Shown: piece after piece, positions 36,914 through 48,715 of the stretch
How the letters are laid out: the number at the start of each line of letters is the position of its first letter
Position numbering within the stretch: position 1 is the stretch's first letter
NCBI GenBank assembly: GCA_947034895.1
Contig: OX344762.1
Span: forward strand, 6,701,501 to 6,765,500
Direction of reading: 5' to 3'
Length of the DNA: 64,000 nt
Source: Rhytidiadelphus loreus
Lineage: Eukaryota; Streptophyta; Bryopsida; Hypnales; Hylocomiaceae
The notes under the pieces: model-generated
The model's database searches: none
Told to the model about the DNA's origin: nothing
The model's input: the letters and a program-made list of their open reading frames with translations, nothing else
Translations under genes and position numbers: made by a program

Positions 36914-37821
36914 CCCCTAAATGTTGGAGACTATGTTTTCACCAAAAATGCTCCAAAAGTGTCATTTCTGATACAAGTACCAAATTTTAGATGAATTTTT
37001 TTTTGGACACATATAACTGTAGGATCTTGTAGTAAACTAGTTTAGAAAGATGTGGCAAGAATTTCAGAATTTTCCACCGTATAGATTGCAAGATTATAAC
37101 GTTTGAAGTGACAAAAACCATTTTTTTGGCCTTGTGAAAATACGGGCAGCTGCAATTCACAAGGTCATATTTGTATGAAAAAATGTCCAAAATGATTTTA
37201 AATCTTTGGGTTTATTCTTCAAGGCAAGTTGGCTACATGCTTGAAATTTTTTAGATCATTTGGAATTGCACAACATGTAGGAAAAAAAGAAGTACAAAGT
37301 GATTCAAAACACTAAATTGTTAAGAATTTAATTATAAAATAGAAAAATTTCAATCCCAACAATGGTAATGTAGTAATAAACAATATACATCATATGTTTT
37401 TATTTTTTTCAAAAAATACTAAAAACTGAGTTAAATCAAGGACTCCAAAGTTTATTTTCAAGTTGGGAATCCATAACTACCTGTAAACTAGGACACTTCA
37501 TAACTTTCATCTCATAAATCAAAATGGAATGATTCAAAGCTTTCCATGTATATATAAATCTAGAGAACCAATTTCAAATTTTTACTTTTGAAAAAAGTGA
37601 TTTTTGAAGAAATTTTTGGGCTACCCGTTGAACATTGAAAATTACATATCATGCAACAACTTTTGAACCATGTAGTCAAAAGTTATGAAAATTATTAGGC
37701 CTTAAAGAAAAACCTTGTCCCCATGTGTGAAAATTTCAGCAAAATAAAATAAATACTCCATACATAGTGAGCTGTCCAAAATTGCTATGTTGCCAAAAAC
37801 TGCAGTTTGGACATTTAGGGG
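36914..37821 (+). mobile_element. 908-bp TTAA-flanked element
   Basis: The left end is CCCCTAAATGTTGGAGAC and the right end on the other strand is CCCCTAAATGTCCAAACTG. TTAA is present on both sides (36910-36913 and 37822-37825). A second copy in opposite orientation lies at 61210-62886. No transposase was found, so it is non-autonomous. Near 37541-37550 it holds the sequence that in the other copy is the target of the nested E1 insertion. Confidence 0.75.
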
Positions 37822-38176
37822 TTAATTGCACTTTAGGGGACACTTTCAATAGAAGTCATAGTCCACTTTGAATGCCATTGTTTTTTTAAGGTAGTTTTGA
37901 TTAGTTCATATAGAATTCCTTGTGGCTAATTTTATTTAGGTTGCAATGAACACATGCAATGTTCTTCATCATTGGATCCAATCCATAATGAATCTATCCA
38001 TATTTGTAGAATTTCATGGAGACTTACAATAGAAAACTATCCAATATTGATGAATTGCCAATGCAGTGTACGTAGTAATGGAAGCTAGGCATTACAAAAA
38101 ATCTGAAGCATGCAAAGGGCTACAAGTTCCCCCCGGGTTTCAATTAGGGAATTTTAAATTTTTTTTTTCCGGATCT

Positions 38177-38390
38177 GACATGGCACTACTGGTGCCACGT
38201 CAGCACCACATCAGACTAGCAACTTTTTTTAATTTTTTAATTTTTTTTAATATTAAAAAATAAAATAAAATAAAATAAAATAAAATAAAATATATTTTTC
38301 TATACTTGCACTGCGGGGCTGCCGAAAATAAAAAACTAACAACTTCTTTTAGATCTCAAACTTTTCCTAATGGCTTTCTTTTTTCTACTT
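38177..38390 (+). repeat. dispersed repeat, copy 1, with TAAAA microsatellite
   Basis: Similar to 53898-54095: both start GACATGGCACTAC, keep GTGCCA.GT.AGCACCAC.TCAGACTA, an AT-rich core, and then TTGCACT..GGGGCTGC. This copy carries an expanded (TAAAA) run of about eight units at 38255-38292. Confidence 0.65.
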
Positions 38391-39557
38391 TTTGAAAAAG
38401 TGTTGGGATGGCAATTACTTACAATTTGGTACAACACTATCTTTCTACATTCATCCATCTTTTGGACCAAAAATCACTTTACAACTATATTCATGCACTT
38501 TTTCATCCAAATTTGGCAACTTCATCCACATTTTAAATAGAAATGAAAAAAATTTGAGTACTTTTGTTTGGCAAAAAGCAGAGATTTATTTTGAAATGGT
38601 GCAATCTAGTCCCCATGGTGCCAAAAAGAAATGGCTTCTAAAAAATGGTAAGTCAACCTCCAGCCGCAAGTCTGAGATGATCGAGGCATTTGCAGTATGA
38701 CCACAGCCCACCCTTAGTTCCAAGATGTTTCCAGTTGATCATTTTGAAAGTTAATCAGGTCTTAATCTTCCATGAGCTTGCTCATAGCCACTCGACGCAT
38801 TGGTGACGGAACCAGTTGCGAATGAATATGCAAAAATAAACTTAAGAAATACTTCAATTTGATCCGCAGATTTCTGGATTACGTGCGCAACTCTAGGGCA
38901 TTTTGAAGAAGGCAAACCGGACCTACACAAGAGAATTCCATTTGGGCTTTCAAAGGTATCATTTAGCTGAAGTGCGGAATGGAGCTACGGTTTAGACGAG
39001 TCCAATAAGTTGGGAAGACGAGAGGCATGACGTTTAGAAATTACCCCACATAGTTAAAAACAAGAATTGTATCAATATTGAGATTCATTGAGTAATATTA
39101 TACGACATTCACCAAAGTCATTTGGACTGATTCTATTCGCGTAGGTATATTTTACACTGTGAAGGGCCAAATGGGTCAAATGCGCCATAATACGTTTACT
39201 GTTGTTTCACATGGTAAACCCGGACTCTAATGACGACAAAATGAGATTATAAACACTCAATCTTTCAAAATTAGGAGCATTTCTTGAGAAATATTCCACC
39301 TCTTCAAGTAAAAAAGATGCTGGAGATCTAACCCAGTCACATGAGGCTGCTTCTAATTAGCGCAAGGCTCTCGAGCAAAACAGCCATCCGACCCAGGCAT
39401 TCAATTGTACAAAACAGGGAAGTGAAGCAATCTGATTTTACTTTCTACAATTGTGCCAGCTCCTGAGACAGTGCAGTAGCGGGAAAAGAAAAAAGAGAAG
39501 GCCTCGAGAGAATTGGCAAACAACAGAGTTCATACCCAAGGGACATTCAAGAAGACT
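38391..39557. other. 3' flank of PhzF-like gene
   Basis: Becomes less AT-rich towards the gene. No second gene is supported. An open frame at 38392-38700 has no recognisable domain. Confidence 0.4.
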
Positions 39558-42500
39558 TCATACCAATATTTGCTTGGTATTAAGGCAGATTCCAAGCATG
39601 ACCAAAATAGCGCCACCCTGCAAGTAACAACGTCCTGCGTCCTCATCCACGCGGACGAAAAACTTGCCCCCTCGTTCGGACGCCTGTCCAAAATTGAAAC
39701 GAACAGATTGAGAATCATAAAATCGGTAAACGAGTACAGTAATTGCTTTAAGAAATTTCATTCCCAGATGATTTTCGGAACATTATTCTGTGAAACAAGC
39801 ACTGTCGGAAATCATGCACCTGAAAGATTTCAAAAAGATAAGGCAATCTAGCTGCAAGCGTTGAGTTCTAACACCAAAACAGACAGGAAAACTCTCGGAC
39901 ATAGAACTCAAAATTTTGTAGCATAGAACATAAAGAGGCTGATTCTGACGTAAATTTAGCCTGAACCTACTCAAACTATCAACATTAGATGGATCCATGA
40001 AGAGGATGTCAACGGTCAATTCGAAGCTGTTTCCTCCAGAGTCATCATGACAAATTAATGAATAAGGAAGAGGCACTTACTTGATAAGCATTCAACTCTG
40101 TCTTGCCCAATTTGGTTGCCCAGTATGGTCCCAACGTGCAATGAGAACTTCCAGTTGCAGAATCCTGGGAAAGCAGTTTCTATCATTGTTCATTTCGAGA
40201 GCAAACACATTGCAAATTATAGGATAAAAATCAATTAACCTAGAAAAATTGCACTTGGGAAAACTATGAATGGTGATGCTATGTTGCATCCGTGACCGAC
40301 TAAGAAGGAAATCATCTGCACTACTTGTAAAGGCAACGAGGTTCTGGCAGCCTCCACCAAGTAGGTCATTTACTAAATTACTTGCATAGAGTATTGTTCT
40401 CAAATGCGGAAAGAACATGGCTTATCAATATAACCGAGGAAAACAAAGCTGACACCAATAATCCACGGATGATTGGAACTTCCGGGATAGTTTTACATAG
40501 AATCACATGAATATTGAAAGTTGGCACGTCAGGGACAGTACCTCGTCAATCCCTATCTTAGGGCAGAAGAATCGAGAAATGAAGTCATACTCGCTTTTTG
40601 CAGCTGCAGGGGCAGTAACTACTATACCTCGACCAGGAATATCCAGCATCTTCTCAAACTTGGGATTTAAATTTACGACATCCTCACTGGACTGCAACTC
40701 CACCTGCAGACGAAATAGCCAGATCGTTCGCTGAATTCAACTTATTGCTAATTGGTGTCATAGAGACATTTGAGATACTTTCCGTAACTGATTCATTGCC
40801 ATAATGATATACCATTCGAATGATCTCTCACTCTTTCAGAATCTTCTTCAAAAAACCAAGAAGAGTCCTCATACAAAACACGTCATATGAATTAACCGAT
40901 GGCACGTTGCACATCAACACCAACAAAAAATGTAATCAACTCTTACCAGATAATCACCCAAGTTGCTTCTTCCAACCCACTTGACCTCAACCCCACCTAA
41001 AGCCTCCGAAAGTAAAGAAGCCTCGTCACAGGCAGTAGCTGCTTCCAGAGGAAAATCTAGTTCAACCACACCCAAGCTAGATGGTTTCTTTCTTTCTTGA
41101 GAGTTTGGGGAGGCTTCGTCTTCAGGAGTTTCCTCAAACTCATTGTAACCAGACACTTTATTAGCTGTCAAGACACCCGCTCTAGTATGGAAAACCGCTG
41201 TGTCTCCCTCCACTATCTTCGCTGAGAATAATAAGTGTGCAGACGCCAATGTCGCGTGTCCGCAAATATCAAGCTGCAGAAAATCTCGTCATCAGCCAAA
41301 CAGGAGCCTTTAGGTAGGACAAACTAGATGATAGTCCACATACTGACCATACATCAAAAAATAGACCTACTGTACAAATAAGATTTTCAAAAGGAACTAA
41401 TAAACACCTCGAAATGTATTGTTCTCTATGTACTAGTTATACAACGGACAATGATGATAACCAGCAGCGATTTAACCCTCAAAAGACAAAGAATGGGATT
41501 CGACCAAACTTTGAGAGTTCTTTTCTATGAGAATTCTTTTCTACATAAACTGAAGCTGGTATGATCCGGCCCCTGCTAAAGTTTATTAAGCTGCTTGAAA
41601 TAAATTTTTAATTTCGAAACTGACCAACATCAAGCAAGACTTTAGTTGAAAAATTTGCAACGCGACAAAACATTGACCGTTCATAAATCCACGAGTTCTG
41701 TTTAATGTTCGTTTTATGTTGAATTTTCTTTCAAATGAATATTTCTTCAAATTCATCTACTTTTGACTTCCTTCTGTCATTCAAATAAGAAAAAACAAAA
41801 GAATGGACACTATCCATAATTTTCCTTTGCACCGATGGAATTCATTAATCTAGTCAAGTAAGGCGGAGAGTAAAATTTTAACGAAATTTTGGTGTTCAAT
41901 AGTAGAATGTCAAAACATGAATTTTCAACATAGATAAATAAAGAGGTGAAAACGACTAGCAAAAGTAAGAAAAAAGTAAGAAAAAGAGAAAAAAACTTGC
42001 GAGATCTCAAAGAAAGAAAGCGTCGGGTATCTGGGAGGTGTACCTCGACAGTGGGCGAGAACCAGCGGAGATCAAATTCGTTCTCCACAGGTAACGGGTC
42101 GTCGGATTTTCCAGCTTTCAGCCCGGAGCCACTTTCATCGACTTGCACAAGACCTTTGCGCTTCTGTTTTGTGTCGTCGTTACGCGAGTTATATCTCTTC
42201 ACCAGAAATGCAGTTGTTTGATTGAACTCACGTGCAATCGTTTGCAGCCATCTGTCATTCCTTTCATAAGGTAAGAAAATTACAGCTGCTGGATTGCCAC
42301 TAAATGCTCGATCTGTGAATGCATTTATCTGTCAATTCATCACCAATGTTTCAGATTTATGACCTTGACTGGGCAAATGCTCTTCAGTCAAATTCCAGGC
42401 ACTCATTTCAGAAACGCAATTGTGATAAGTAAAATAAAACAAGAGGAATGCAATGGTTTAACTCATAAAACCCCAGAAGAACCGTGGGGGCTACTCAAGT

Positions 42501-43194
42501 TTAGTAGCACATAATGACAATTCCAGACAATGCAGAGAACCAGGCCTCTACCAAAAAAATTTATTCATCTGATTGGGATGTACAATTACCAAAATGAGTA
42601 AAATCTAGTGATTAGATTTTTGCAATACGTACCTAACCCATCTTGACCGAAAAAAACCGTCCATAAATTAATGCAAAACCCTGGTCTAGAACCTAAAGGC
42701 ACGAGGGAACTGCATCACGCAGGACACTAAACCCTAAACCTTCGTCGAAGACCTAAATCAGTCGGGACAGTGATACCAAGATTCCAGCCACACTTTAGAA
42801 AAACGTTCAAATTCCTCACAGGCAGTACAATGAGTTTTAGTGGATTTGGCAAATGGCAAACCTGAGCAAAATCAACTTCAGTAAACAACTGCTCTTGCAA
42901 ACTATACTTCTCCGCTGCCTCTTGCAAGTCCATCTCCGAAAATTCCACATTAGCATCCGCCATGTGCTTGTCAACCATTTCCTTCACGCCGGTATCCTTC
43001 ACTGGAGTCTCATCCTCCACGGACGAGGCAGCTCCGAACGAATTGGCCACAACTCCTCCTCGCCCCCTGGGTAAAAGCTTCACCTTGGTTGGAAAAGATG
43101 CGTATACTCGTTGAGATTTAGTAGTAAGAACGGAAGAATTGGATCCGTGAACGCAAGAATTCAAGGACAGTTGCGCTCCCAAGCAAGCTGCCAT
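39558..43194 (-). CDS. PhzF-family isomerase-like protein, plastid-type N-terminus
   Basis: Six exons: 43194-42862, 42328-42044, 41273-40947, 40703-40542, 40164-40081, 39683-39558. All introns are GT..AG and phase 0; 1317 nt give 438 aa. Residues 1 to about 50 are Ser/Arg-rich and poor in acidic residues, as in chloroplast transit peptides. The PhzF fold follows: INAFTDRAFSGNPAAV (112-127), FDLRWFSPTVELDICGHATL (195-214), DSATGSSHC (370-378) and the final ASERGGKFFVRV strand. PhzF proteins catalyse isomerisation or epimerisation of small carboxylates; the plant substrate is unknown. The expected catalytic Glu motif (SETAF) reads NQTTAF (147-152), so the usual base is absent, while the His of GHAT (212) and the Asp before the TGSSH motif (370) remain. 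Hydrophilic insertions occur at about 159-194 and 240-265. Confidence 0.88.
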
Positions 43195-44710
43195 GGTCTC
43201 CTAGAGACTTCCTGTCTAAATTTCAGCTCAAAAAACTCGAAATCTCGGCTCAAATACTAAGAATGCTCAACTCGAAACAACGAAAGCGTCGATAAACCGC
43301 TGCTGCTGCAGCATCGACGACAACAACACTAATCTCACACAAGTACAGCAACGAGAAAAAGAGTATTGCGCAAGGTTGGCGATGAAACCCATGGAGCACA
43401 CAAGCACGCGAATCATCGAAGTATTGTAGATTTATGGTATCTAGGTTTCTTCAGAAATCTACCACTCTACACATTACATTTAATTTTCATATGTACTATG
43501 TTGATGTATTTGTGACTACAAAGTGGCACAAATAGTTAATGGCACATATAGGGTCTCTTACCTTAATTATTCACAATGATAGGTAAGGCAATTGTGAGTT
43601 TCCATCATGTACACTTGTTGTGCATTTTAAAATCTAGATTTCTTCATATTTTTGCTTTTTGTATGAAACAAATTGGAATAGTGTAAAATAACTTACATAG
43701 CCTAAGAATGTAGATGATTGAAGTAGGTCTACTTTTGTCACAAGGATGATTATTTTGTCCATTTGTTTTGCAAATAGTTCTAAAACAATGACTTTGGTAG
43801 TTGTTGCTTTAATACTTGCACTATTTGAAATGATGTATTTTCAAGATGTTTTGGAATGTAATCATTGATTGAAAATTAATGTATTCCAAAGCGTCTTGAA
43901 ATTCCAAAGAAAGCAATGAATAACTCATTCAATGTTCAATTTAGCTCTTATTACCCAAAATATAACTGATATAGATTTTTAAATAACATATACAATATAA
44001 ATTTTAGATAGGCTCTAATGAATTGATGTTGTATGTGTAGCAATTCCATCAAACAATTACAAAGTATTATCTTGTATAAAAGCATTTGTTTGTATTGTAA
44101 TATATATATTATTTTGAAAATAATTGGTTCAATGATTATAATAATCTCTTCAAATGAATGATTAAAGTATTTTTTTTTTAAATCCCTCATCTAGAAGTGT
44201 TTTTTCACTTGGAATTTGTAGTTATATTTGAGTCCAACCTTATATAGGATATCCATTAGCCACGAAGAAATTGAAGCCCATTAAAAAGCTTTGAGTTTTC
44301 TTATTAATTTAGTACTAATTGAGGTGAGTATGAGTGTGCACATTATCATTAATACCATCATGTAGGAACACTAAAGGTTGGTATGTAGTAGCCACTTGGC
44401 ATGTCAATATTTGTAGGAGGTGTGTGATTTATGAGATAATGAAGATGGATTGGATAACCATGACAAATTTTTGAGTTCATCATGCAATTCTTGGCCTAAT
44501 TATTAAGTTGAGAAGGCTTTTTTCCACCCAAAATTCTGCATTACTATAACTAGGCAACTCTAATATGTAATATTACTTGTAATACCATTCATTTGATAAA
44601 ACTCTTGCCCAAACCCTTGCATCACCACTTGCAAAAGTTTGAAGAAAGATGACATATACTATAGAACTTCTCTGAAGTAATAGCTCCGGGACCAGGCTCA
44701 AGTCCCCATA
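43195..44710. other. upstream region of PhzF-like gene and desert
   Basis: The first 250 bp are GC-balanced and likely leader or promoter. Then AT-rich. A small imperfect inverted repeat (TTTCAAGATGTTTTGGAAT and its inverse, 43838-43900) could fold but is not a recognisable miRNA. Confidence 0.35.
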
Positions 44711-44815
44711 CTTAAGAAACTCAAAAAAACTTCTCTAATGTCAATATCCTAGGGATTGGACTCAAGAACCTCAAAAAACTTCTCTAATGTTGATATACCA
44801 AGGATTAGACCTAGT
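44711..44815 (+). repeat. two-copy ~52-bp tandem repeat
   Basis: Two units share CTCAAAAAACTTCTCTAATG, then ATAT, then GGATTRGAC. No function evident. Confidence 0.6.
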
Positions 44816-46629
44816 GCAAGACTATGCAATCAATACTCATCACCTTAAAGAAGTTCTAAAGTAGCAATATTGTAGAAATGCAAAGCTTTCAAACTTGCAA
44901 TATACAAAGACCATCAATTTACAATTCAATTCAAAGTGCACCCCAAGATTGACAAGTTGCAAATACAATATCAATCTCCGTTGTTTGCAAACACCAAATA
45001 AGAACTCACTCTAAGCTCCAATGAAAAATGGAATACAATATTAGGACAATGGTAATGCACCATAATTATATTTAAATATTCCAAGATGCTTTAATTCTTA
45101 TTCATTTCATAATCCTAGATGCATTTTTCAATTCTTTCAATGAGTAATCAAACAAGAAAAGACACCTTCGTTTTGCTTTTAGCCATTCGCCCGCAAAGGA
45201 AAAGATCTATCACTAAAGTATTTTGCCAAAACTACTCTGCAATATACAGTACTCGGACACTTTGAGGCCTCAATGGCCTCACAGGGTTACGCAGGTTTTC
45301 TTTGGCAATAGAAGAGCACTTGCATTAACATAATAAAATATCCTATTCTGGCTAGCAGGATTGGTACTAGTATTACTTGGAATATGAAGGGCCCCCCTTC
45401 GTGTTTATTTATCTAGTCTCTCTTTCCCTCCTTTTCCATTTTGCTCTTATTTCTTCATTTGTCCAGCCCTCATGGCTTGGTTGTTTTATGCTCCATTTTT
45501 TTTTTAATGCAGTGGTTTCACACCATTTGTTCAAAAAAAAAAAAAAAAAAAACATAATAAAATATAAAAATTATCAGTTACATAAATGCTATACAAAACA
45601 ATACTTGTGTCCCTCACAATATTTGAACTATTTTGAACATTTCCTGCAACTGATACTAACATGTGTATGAATGTATTTAGAAAGTTGACAAGGAGAATGA
45701 ACAAATCGCTCTGATCTAATAGGCCAGTGTGAATAAAGAGATTGTTGTGGGTAGACAAAAGTTCACTGGAGTCTGTGGTTACATATCTGAGGACTGAGGT
45801 TACAAAAGGTGATACGGGTACTCATGTAAGCTTAACAATCAAATGACTGCCAATCATCCCTGTTGAAGAAACCGTAAAAAAGAGTCGTCAAATCAAATTC
45901 AAAATAACAGATATAGTGTCGGTGAGTCTCATTCCTTTCCACCGAACATGACTGCAGGTGTGTAGGTGGACCTTGTCAATATGGATGGTAAAAAATTAAA
46001 GCTGAGTTCTTCTCGTCAGAAAAAAAACAGAATGACGGGTATCCCTGCTCGTTTTTGCTTTAACCTCCTATTTATCAAAAAATGGAATACATCAATTCCC
46101 TTTGATAGTCAAATTTATAAAATATAACCTTCGATAGTAAAATCCTTCTTTCTTACGCTAAGCTGCAACAATGTAGCATCAACTTTTGAAGTAGACTAAA
46201 AACTGTACAACTGCATGTCAGGAACTTCCGACTAGTGGTAAAAAATAAAACCGCTTACACCATTATTAGAAGAAGTCCTCGATAAGCTACGCCTGTCATC
46301 TATACATAATAGTTACAAGTCCAGATATCTCAATCATGGACAATAGTGTGCACCAGTTCCATGGATGGCCGCTCCCCTGCATCCTCAGTTATAGACTCTG
46401 TTGACAATATCAAACGAAGGATGTGAGCAAATTTGTGTTTCAACTCCTCGTCACATTTCCTCTTACTGAGTATCAAATCATTATTTCAATGCACACTGAG
46501 TGAGTCAAATAGAAACGATGTACTGAATAGCTGCCAATCCTTCAAACCAAACTACAGATTCCAAGAATAGCAAACATCACAGGCTCATGTTCCAGAACAC
46601 AAGTTTTTGAATACAAATTGCACTCCTTG
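44816..46629. other. intergenic and 3' flank of helix-repeat gene
   Basis: It contains a poly(A) run of about 20 at 45533-45552. The part next to 46630 probably includes the 3'UTR of the minus-strand gene. No other gene recognised. Confidence 0.35.
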
Positions 46630-47646
46630 TCAAACCAAATTGCTGAAGACGATTGACTTTGCACCTGGCACATTGGGTAAGGTGTCACTGCTCATAACCG
46701 CATCTTTCACCTCTTGCACGGCCTCCATTACTTCTTCCTTTACTTCAAATGCAGCATCCTTTACACTTTGCATCAACCCTTTCACCTCCCCATTTTCCAC
46801 AGGCTCCTCAGGCCTTCCAGGATCATTAATACCCGATGGCTCCTGCTTCAAGGTTACTGAGCGCACGTCATACATGTCCACACGGTCAACAGAGGTGTAC
46901 CTAAGAACAGCCTCCTTCACCGTCTCCCCTGATTGCGTAAGCATTTCGCTCACATTTTCCACAACGGTCTTCTTTCTGTCATCACTATCATCGAAGATTT
47001 CCTTCTCTTGGCTGCTTAAGCTTGGATCGATGGGAGAGGATTCGGCCACATTGTTCTGACTCCCAATAATTTCCTTCACGGTTTGCACAGGATGCGACAT
47101 CATTTCTCCCATGGCTTCAATTATGGTCCTTCTGTGTTCATCTGTGCCGCCATTGCTACTCTCCTCCTCAACAGGAGACGCCGCTTGTGCACAACGGTTT
47201 CCGTTTGGCTCTGCCACGTGGCTGTGGCCGAGAACAGTGTCCCTTACGATGTGAGCCGAGTATGCAAGATTCTCCCTCACGGTTTGAACGATCGTCTTCC
47301 CCTGCGCATCATCCTCGAGGCCATAGCTTGACGATCTCAAATCGCGTTCAACCACGGCAGCCAGGACATTATCACTCTGACTAAACGGATCCTCCATCGC
47401 CAAGGTACAGGGCAATGATTCAATGTCGCCATCGCTGGCGCTGCCGAAAACTACTTCCTTCACATTGTTAGCAGAAGTTTGAAGTATCTCCCCCACGCTT
47501 TCAATTATGCCTTTCTCAGGAGGAGTGGAGGACACGTCTGTCTTGGACGGGGAAGGATCCCCTACATTGTGATCCACATCGTTCTTTCCGTCTCCATTCT
47601 CTTTCTGATCAACCGCATTCTCGCGAAACTTTGAAAATATACCCAT
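46630..47646 (-). CDS. uncharacterised protein with amphipathic-helix repeats
   Basis: Predicted 338 aa in a single coding exon. I do not recognise the family. Four repeats of about 23 residues, spaced 53-71 residues apart, follow a pattern like KKTVVENVSEML..S..TVKEAV: residues 45-67 (GIIESVGEILQTSANNVKEV), 116-138 (KTIVQTVRENLAYSAHIVRD), 172-194 (RTIIEAMGEMMSHPVQTVKE) and 225-247 (KTVVENVSEMLTQSGETVKE). A continuous helical stretch at 286-318 (SVKDAAFEVKEEVMEAVQEV) resembles LEA-type helices. The linkers are acidic, Ser/Pro-rich and probably disordered. No signal peptide or membrane span. The ATG at 47646 gives MGIFSKFREN; Gly2 leaves N-myristoylation possible but the consensus is weak. Two ABRE-like ACGTG sites lie about 1 kb upstream, so stress regulation is a guess. 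Confidence 0.75.
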   Translation of the reverse strand: MGIFSKFRENAVDQKENGDGKNDVDHNVGDPSPSKTDVSSTPPEKGIIESVGEILQTSANNVKEVVFGSASDGDIESLPCTLAMEDPFSQSDNVLAAVVERDLRSSSYGLEDDAQGKTIVQTVRENLAYSAHIVRDTVLGHSHVAEPNGNRCAQAASPVEEESSNGGTDEHRRTIIEAMGEMMSHPVQTVKEIIGSQNNVAESSPIDPSLSSQEKEIFDDSDDRKKTVVENVSEMLTQSGETVKEAVLRYTSVDRVDMYDVRSVTLKQEPSGINDPGRPEEPVENGEVKGLMQSVKDAAFEVKEEVMEAVQEVKDAVMSSDTLPNVPGAKSIVFSNLV

Positions 47647-47764
47647 GCTGATGCTCAAGGGGTGCAGTTCTCAACGATTCCTTCAAAGACTCAAAACCTA
47701 GAATAGCCCTCATGCATAGGCCGATTGGCATCTGCTTGCTCTCTCTCCCTCCACACAAGAGGGA

Positions 47765-48300
47765 ACGCAATTATCTAAATGCGATCACTGCAACACACAG
47801 AAACGATCACGACTACTCTTCAAACTCGGATCCAACAAACCTCACCCCTATCAACTCATACGTCGATCAACGTACCTGAAATAGAATCATAAAATGCCAC
47901 GGACATCAAAAGTCTCGATACTTTGCACCACCAGAAAAACGAAACCCTCCAGAACCGAAAACCAGCGTTCCAATGCACGATGAAATCACCAACCAGCGAC
48001 AATTTTTGAAAACAAACTATCAAGTCCTCGCGCCAATCTCCTTCCTGACTCCACAAAGAAAACAATCACCGCAGTTGCTCAAAGGACGCGAAGCCGACCA
48101 ATGCAACAATCAGAAACGGTTCCGGCTACTCTTAAAACTCGAAAATCCACCAAACCCTAAATGGCCGTAAACACATACGCAGATCTGTAAGGGAAACGTA
48201 AAATGCCGACCCGCGAAATCACAAATCCACGAAACTCTTACACTCAGTAACGACGAACCCTCCGAAACCCCTGTGAAAACTAAAAACTAAAGCTCGATCA
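47765..48300 (-). repeat. duplicated leader region upstream of helix-repeat gene
   Basis: About 47775-47990 and 48090-48300 share, in order, GCAACA..CAGAAACG, CTACTCTT.AAACTCG, CATACG, ATAAAATGCC and AACCCTCC.GAA. The duplication lies in the 5' flank or leader of the minus-strand gene. A CAG|GTACG donor-like site occurs at 47877 on the minus strand, so a 5'UTR intron is possible. Confidence 0.5.
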
Positions 48301-48683
48301 AAGCAGCGATCGCAGCGACCATGAAAAAACCGAATTACAACAACCTACTCACCAATCTTCTCACGATTTCAGATACAACAAGAACACAACGTCACTGAGG
48401 GAGTGCAGATACATTCCAAGTTACGCAATCGGGCTCGTCCTGTCAAGTGAATCACCGGAGACAGGGAGAAGCATTTGTAGCAGAAGAAGCGGCAAGAAGA
48501 AGAAGCCCAAATCGCGGGCCGGGACCCCGAATCGCGGGTCCCAGCCAGTATGTCCGCCCGTGCCGACAGCGAAACGGTTACATATGGCTGCTTCGGGCAT
48601 CCAGGTCATGTTATTGGAGAGTTCAGGCAACGAACGGATGGAGCCTGGATAGCCCGGATAGGCCCAGGATGCTCTGCCGTGGT

Positions 48684-48714
48684 GACACGTATGTGTCATG
48701 ATGTTGTACGTGTA
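48684..48714 (-). promoter_or_regulatory. ABRE-like ACGTG elements
   Basis: On the minus strand ACGTGTC (48684-48690) and, on the plus strand, TACGTGTAC (48707-48715) lie about 1.04 kb before the helix-repeat ATG, at the edge of a GC-rich block that may be its promoter. Abscisic-acid response elements have an ACGTG core. Short motifs occur by chance, so this is weak. Confidence 0.3.
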
Positions 48715-48715
48715 C

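Noticed and set aside
43833..43905. miRNA precursor
   Set aside because: The imperfect inverted repeat is short, with bulges and no known mature sequence; plain AT-rich chance is likely.
46607..47059. 150-codon plus-strand frame opposite the helix-repeat gene
   Set aside because: It mirrors the minus-strand coding exon; the minus frame has organised repeats and an ATG, the plus frame is Ser/Thr-rich filler.
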